A stretch of DNA of 23,313 nt, from IMG/VR virus record IMGVR_UViG_3300021977_000039, positions 1 to 23,313 of that record; one strand, 5' to 3'. The position numbers and the translations under genes were made by a program. Position 1 is the stretch's first letter, and each line of letters opens with the position of its first letter. The notes beneath the pieces are model-generated. The model did not search any database. It was given only the letters and a program-made list of their open reading frames with translations, and was not told where the DNA came from. Shown here one piece after another: positions 20,291 to 23,313 of this stretch. This DNA is from a virus.

Positions 20291-20352
20291 ACACTAATAA
20301 ATTAAACAAAACATACCGAATTAGTTTGGATGTAACCTTGTCGGTTTTATAC

Positions 20353-20365
20353 AGTCGTTGGTAAT
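20353..20365 (+). repeat. 13-mer shared with the leader of the micro-ORF at 10191-10203
   Basis: AGTCGTTGGTAAT occurs here and at 10191-10203. In both places it follows directly after a -10-like hexamer (TATAAA at 10185; TATACA at 20348). Here a weak TTGGAT lies 16 bp further upstream. It may mark the initially transcribed part of a phage promoter class, or a regulator site. Confidence 0.4.
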
Positions 20366-20399
20366 GATATAAAATATACAAATATATTTTAAAAAATGT

Positions 20400-20428
20400 T
20401 TGACGTTTTTTTAATTGTGGTGTATATT
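20400..20428 (+). promoter_or_regulatory. Promoter of the first LRR-like gene
   Basis: TTGACG (20400-20405), 17-bp spacer with a T-run, TATATT (20423-20428). About 39 bases further comes the ATG, with TGGAG as ribosome site. The same element precedes the second copy at 21378. Confidence 0.65.
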
Positions 20429-20466
20429 ACTTCAATAATCAAACGCATTATTTTGGAGATAATATC

Positions 20467-21345
20467 ATGACCAATACATCACGCGAAACGATTGAAATCA
20501 ATGGCATCGATATGCCGGTGGATGATTTTATGTATTCGGACCATTTGGTGGTCAATCATGATTTGAATATTATGGTTGGTAGTGAAATTTATCGGTTACC
20601 TGATAACTTGCAGGTGAATGGTCAATTGCATATCAATTCCGACAATATTAGTTATCTACCAGAAAACCTGGTAGTAAACGGATCACTTATGATTGTTGCG
20701 ACAAACATCACGCGTTTTCCCGAAACGATGGTCGTTTCTGGTATAATATCGCTGTGCAAAACAAAAATTGATTATATTCCTGCACAAAAAGACCGGGTGT
20801 ATATTATGTGTTTGGAAAATACGGTTCCGGTCAAATTGGCAGACAATATGACGTGTGGCATTGTTATTTTTATAAACACTAAAGTAGAAGAATTGCCATC
20901 AGGGTTATCAGCTTTATCGTTGACGCTCGAAGCAGCAAACGGTTACCCATTCACCGATATGTTGTGCTTGCCGAACGACTTAAGTGTGAACCGGTTAAGT
21001 GTTTGTTCATCATTAGAGGCACAACCTATCCCGCGCAAGATAAAAAAGATCGAGTTTACCGATATTCATTATCGGGATGATTTGTATCATGATCCATTTG
21101 TCAAAATTAACTATACTTTCGGTTTCGAATCATCGGATACCTTGGTTATCAACGGCACCCCGGTTTCGTATGATAACCTGAAAAAGATGACAATGGATGA
21201 TGTTATCACGTTATTGCTTGGTGAAACCGGGAAGAACCATATGTTGAATTGGCAGAAAAAATACAAATATCAAACCGAAACATTTTGGAAAAAATGGCGG
21301 GATGAAATTATCCGTCATGGCGAAACAATTGCAGAAAATGCGTAA
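20467..21345 (+). CDS. LRR-like repeat protein, paralogue 1 of 3
   Basis: 292 residues. After a conserved N-terminal segment (ETIEINGIDMPVDDFM...LVVNHDLNI) come about seven units of roughly 20-23 residues of the type LP-x-NL-x-V-x-G-x-L-x-I-x-x-x-x-I-x-x-(L/F)P, e.g. YLPENLVVNGSLMIVATNIT and RFPETMVVSGIISLCKTKI. This is the LPxxL leucine-rich/beta-solenoid style also seen in IpaH-type and many phage repeat proteins. It suggests a curved protein-binding surface. A C-terminal segment (TFWKKWRDEIIRHGETIAENA) is conserved in all three paralogues. No signal peptide, E3-ligase catalytic Cys domain or membrane span is seen. ATG has TGGAG upstream. Function unknown; binding of a host protein is inferred from the fold. 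Confidence 0.75.
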   Translation: MTNTSRETIEINGIDMPVDDFMYSDHLVVNHDLNIMVGSEIYRLPDNLQVNGQLHINSDNISYLPENLVVNGSLMIVATNITRFPETMVVSGIISLCKTKIDYIPAQKDRVYIMCLENTVPVKLADNMTCGIVIFINTKVEELPSGLSALSLTLEAANGYPFTDMLCLPNDLSVNRLSVCSSLEAQPIPRKIKKIEFTDIHYRDDLYHDPFVKINYTFGFESSDTLVINGTPVSYDNLKKMTMDDVITLLLGETGKNHMLNWQKKYKYQTETFWKKWRDEIIRHGETIAENA

Positions 21346-21356
21346 GTAACAAAAAG

Positions 21357-21389
21357 CGTCAATTATTTATATAATGATTGACGTTTTTT
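21357..21389 (+). terminator. Terminator of paralogue 1, embedded in the next promoter
   Basis: CGTCAATTATT pairs with AATGATTGACG (11 bp with one wobble) around a 5-base loop, followed by six T; flanking A-run and T-run extend the stem. The last bases of the right arm form TTGACG, the -35 of the following promoter. Confidence 0.85.
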
Positions 21390-21405
21390 AATTGTGGGGT
21401 ATATT
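21378..21405 (+). promoter_or_regulatory. Promoter of the second LRR-like gene, sharing bases with the terminator
   Basis: TTGACG (21378-21383), 16-bp spacer that contains the terminator T-run, TATATT (21400-21405). It is the duplicate of 20400-20428 with one base less in the spacer. Confidence 0.65.
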
Positions 21406-21443
21406 ACTTCAATAACCAACCGCATTATTTTGGAGATAATATC

Positions 21444-22316
21444 ATGACCAATTCATCACGCGAAACGATTGAAATCAATGGCGTCGATATGCCTGTGGAT
21501 GATTTTATGAATTCGGACCATTTGGTGGTCAATCATAATTTGGAAATTGACGAAAAGTATGAAATTTACCAATTACCTACTAATTTACAGGTAAATGGCT
21601 TGTTGGAAATCAACACAAACCATATTAATTATCTACCAGAAAATCTGGTAGTAGACGGATCACTTGCGATTATTGGAACAAACATCACGCGTTTGCCCGA
21701 AACGATGGCGATTGCCAAACATTTAATGCTGGCTAGAACAAAAATTAATTATATTCCTGCACAAAAAAGCCGAGTGGGTATTACTTGTATGGAAAATACA
21801 GTTCCGGTCAAATTGGCAGACAATATGATGTGTGATAGTGTCTATTTAGTAGATACCAAAGTTAACGAATTGCCTTTGGGACTTTTTGCATCACGGTTGT
21901 CGATAATTCCAACGGGGTCCATCGGTCATGCTTTGGTCAATAATACGTTGTGCTTGCCTAATGATTTAAACGTTTTGTGCTTGCATATTTGTTCATCATT
22001 AGAGGCACAACCTATCCCGCGCAATGTAAAAACAATCAAGTTTGTTGATTATCATAATGATGGCTTGGTAGTCATCATTACATATGACCTCGTTTTTAAA
22101 TCATCGGATACCTTGGTTATCAACGGCACATCGGTTTCGTATGATGATCTGAAAGAGATGACATCGGATGATGCTGGCGCGTTATTGCTTGGTGAGACCG
22201 GGCGGCATGATCCGTTGGATTGGTTGAACAATTACAAATATAATGCAAAAACATTCTGGGAAAAATGGCGGGATGAAATTATCCGTCATGGCGAAACAAT
22301 TGCAGAAAATGCGTAA
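21444..22316 (+). CDS. LRR-like repeat protein, paralogue 2 of 3
   Basis: 290 residues from the ATG at 21444, the position equivalent to the start of paralogue 1, with TGGAG upstream; the frame is open 66 bases further back but only through the duplicated leader. N-terminus (ETIEINGVDMPVDDFMNSD) and C-terminus (KWRDEIIRHGETIAENA) nearly match paralogue 1, whereas the central repeats (e.g. YLPENLVVDGSLAIIGTNIT and RLPETMAIAKHLMLARTKI) have changed in the exposed positions between the structural Leu/Ile/Pro. That is what would be expected if the repeat surface is under selection for binding a variable partner. No terminator lies between it and the third gene, so both are probably on one transcript. 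Function unknown. Confidence 0.75.
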   Translation: MTNSSRETIEINGVDMPVDDFMNSDHLVVNHNLEIDEKYEIYQLPTNLQVNGLLEINTNHINYLPENLVVDGSLAIIGTNITRLPETMAIAKHLMLARTKINYIPAQKSRVGITCMENTVPVKLADNMMCDSVYLVDTKVNELPLGLFASRLSIIPTGSIGHALVNNTLCLPNDLNVLCLHICSSLEAQPIPRNVKTIKFVDYHNDGLVVIITYDLVFKSSDTLVINGTSVSYDDLKEMTSDDAGALLLGETGRHDPLDWLNNYKYNAKTFWEKWRDEIIRHGETIAENA

Positions 22317-22349
22317 GTAACAAAAAAACCTATTTTTGGGTGATATAGC

Positions 22350-23246
22350 ATGACCAATTCATCAAACAAAACTATTCAAATCAACGGCGTCGATATACCG
22401 GTGGATGATTTTATGACAAAATCAAATCAGATTGTTCGACACAATCTTGATTTGAGTAAACACGACATCGATAAGTTGCCTGATGATCTTACCATTTTGG
22501 GTAGTGCGTGTATTACAGGAAATAAAATCAACCGGCTACCGGATGGGCTTGTCGTTCATCGCGAATTATCTATCATTGGGACAAATATTACTCAACTACC
22601 TGATACCCTGGTTGTTGGTAATGGTATTTGTCTCACTGACACCAAAATCATTAATATCCCAGAAAAAGTTGTTTTACGTGATGATGGGCATGAAAAGATT
22701 TTCGACTTTGTTGTTGTTGATAGCAATAAGGTTCCATTTACGCTGCCCGATAATTTGTCAACAATGACACTTAAAATTTTAAATACCAAAATGGACAAAT
22801 TGCCTAGCAATTTGTCCACATACCAAGTTGATATATCGTTGGGCGAAACTGATATTATCTTTGCACCGGATATGGTTTCGTCGGAATTGATAGTTAGTGC
22901 CGACTTAAAATATCAGGCTATTCCGGTTGGGGTTGTTGGAAATAAAATTAATCGTTTGATATTTGTAAAACATTATATACCGGATGATGCGATTTTTCAT
23001 CATTCCAACGATGTCATCAACTATTTGTTTGTGTTTGAATCAAACACACATATACGCATCAAGGAGACCCAGGTCTCATATGATAAGTTGAAAAATATGC
23101 GAGCGAAAAAAGTTGCAAAAATTATTGTTGGACAATTAGGTAATTATTGTTCAACCGAACGCAAAAAAGAATACCTGGCCGACGCCAAACAATTCTGGAA
23201 AAAATGGCGGAACGAAATTATTCGGCATGGCGAGGAAATACGTTAA
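22350..23246 (+). CDS. LRR-like repeat protein, paralogue 3 of 3
   Basis: 298 residues, ATG 33 bases after paralogue 2, with only GGGTGA as a modest ribosome site and no promoter, unlike the other two. It is the most diverged copy but keeps the whole plan: KTIQINGVDIPVDDFM at the N-terminus, repeats such as KLPDDLTILGSACITGNKIN, RLPDGLVVHRELSIIGTNIT and QLPDTLVVGNGICLTDTKI, and the C-terminal FWKKWRNEIIRHGEEI. The repeat consensus LPD-x-L-x-V-x-x-x-L-x-I-x-x-T-x-I is clearest here. It probably represents the older member of the family, co-transcribed with paralogue 2. Function unknown. Confidence 0.75.
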   Translation: MTNSSNKTIQINGVDIPVDDFMTKSNQIVRHNLDLSKHDIDKLPDDLTILGSACITGNKINRLPDGLVVHRELSIIGTNITQLPDTLVVGNGICLTDTKIINIPEKVVLRDDGHEKIFDFVVVDSNKVPFTLPDNLSTMTLKILNTKMDKLPSNLSTYQVDISLGETDIIFAPDMVSSELIVSADLKYQAIPVGVVGNKINRLIFVKHYIPDDAIFHHSNDVINYLFVFESNTHIRIKETQVSYDKLKNMRAKKVAKIIVGQLGNYCSTERKKEYLADAKQFWKKWRNEIIRHGEEIR

Positions 23247-23313
23247 GACAAGTGAAATCATGATCCATATATCATGGGGGTTAACCAAATAATGAACGTG
23301 TAATCATGAAATA
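23247..23313. other. Window tail, no supported gene
   Basis: The last 67 bases carry a 6-bp inverted repeat (CATGAT at 23259-23264 and ATCATG at 23271-23276) without a T-run, so it is not a clear terminator. An ATG at 23306 could open a further gene beyond the edge but has no visible ribosome site. Confidence 0.4.

Larger units (their letters stand above)
20400..22326 (+). repeat. Tandem duplication of a promoter-plus-gene cassette (two closest copies)
   Basis: Two direct units begin at TTGACG (20400 and 21378). Each runs through promoter, ribosome site and gene to the shared end GTAACAAAAA (21346-21355 and 22317-22326). The upstream 60-65 bases and first 100 coding bases differ at only about nine positions by eye; the last 60 coding bases are nearly identical; the centre is diverged. 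The third gene at 22350 is an older copy that lacks the promoter unit. Confidence 0.85.

Noticed and set aside
22317-22349. Possible hairpin between LRR-like paralogues 2 and 3
   Set aside because: Only ACC(T)A/TGGGT can pair, too weak for a terminator; the two genes look co-transcribed.
1-23313. tRNA genes, CRISPR arrays, insertion sequences, att sites
   Set aside because: Intergenic gaps are mostly under 100 bp and show no tRNA cloverleaf, regularly spaced repeats, transposase gene or terminal inverted repeats.

Overview
This window looks like part of a large tailed bacteriophage with T4-type replication genes. There is no host housekeeping gene cluster, rRNA or tRNA. Genes are tightly packed and AT-rich, mostly on the + strand. 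They have Shine-Dalgarno starts, several ATGA stop/start overlaps, and strong hairpin terminators between transcription units. A T4-like family B DNA polymerase, a gp45-like sliding clamp, a T4 RNase H-like 5' nuclease, an ATP-dependent DNA ligase and a probable DsbA-like DNA-binding protein support a myovirus-type, possibly jumbo, phage. The host cannot be named from the sequence; Shine-Dalgarno use and sigma70-like promoters fit a bacterium.

Layout. 1-1735: the 3' part of a RyR-domain gene, then a seven-bladed beta-propeller protein. 1734-2627 (minus): a degenerate zincin-like protein whose N-terminus resembles a T4 capsid-targeting peptide. 2692-5270: HesB/IscA-type Fe-S carrier, a small unknown, a complete NhaP-type Na+/H+ antiporter, and a C2H2 zinc-finger/coiled-coil protein. 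5364-8790: a probable operon of MazG-like pyrophosphohydrolase, DNA ligase, KptA/Tpt1 RNA 2'-phosphotransferase, two small unknowns and a DUF3307 membrane protein. 8795-9982 (minus): a protein with one and perhaps two ADP-ribosyltransferase-like domains. 10161-10360: a promoter, a 32-residue signal-peptide-like ORF and a bidirectional terminator. 10386-10889 (minus): a stand-alone SpoT/MESH1-like HD hydrolase. 11047-18601: the replication block (DsbA-like, polymerase, clamp, several unknowns, 5' nuclease). 18598-20290: small unknowns and a glutaredoxin. 20400-23246: three tandem paralogues with LPxxL-type leucine-rich repeats.

How the genes may work together. Polymerase, clamp, nuclease and ligase make a replication/Okazaki-repair set. 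A second theme is nucleotide and NAD/ADP-ribose chemistry: KptA, the ART-like protein, the RyR domain, the MazG-like enzyme and the alarmone-hydrolase-like HD protein. This suggests control of the host stress and defence state, but that is inference. A third theme is host physiology: Na+/H+ antiporter, Fe-S carrier and glutaredoxin. The most unusual DNA-level pattern is that several intergenic terminators appear to end in the -35 box of the next promoter. The LRR-like cassette was duplicated together with that terminator/promoter element.
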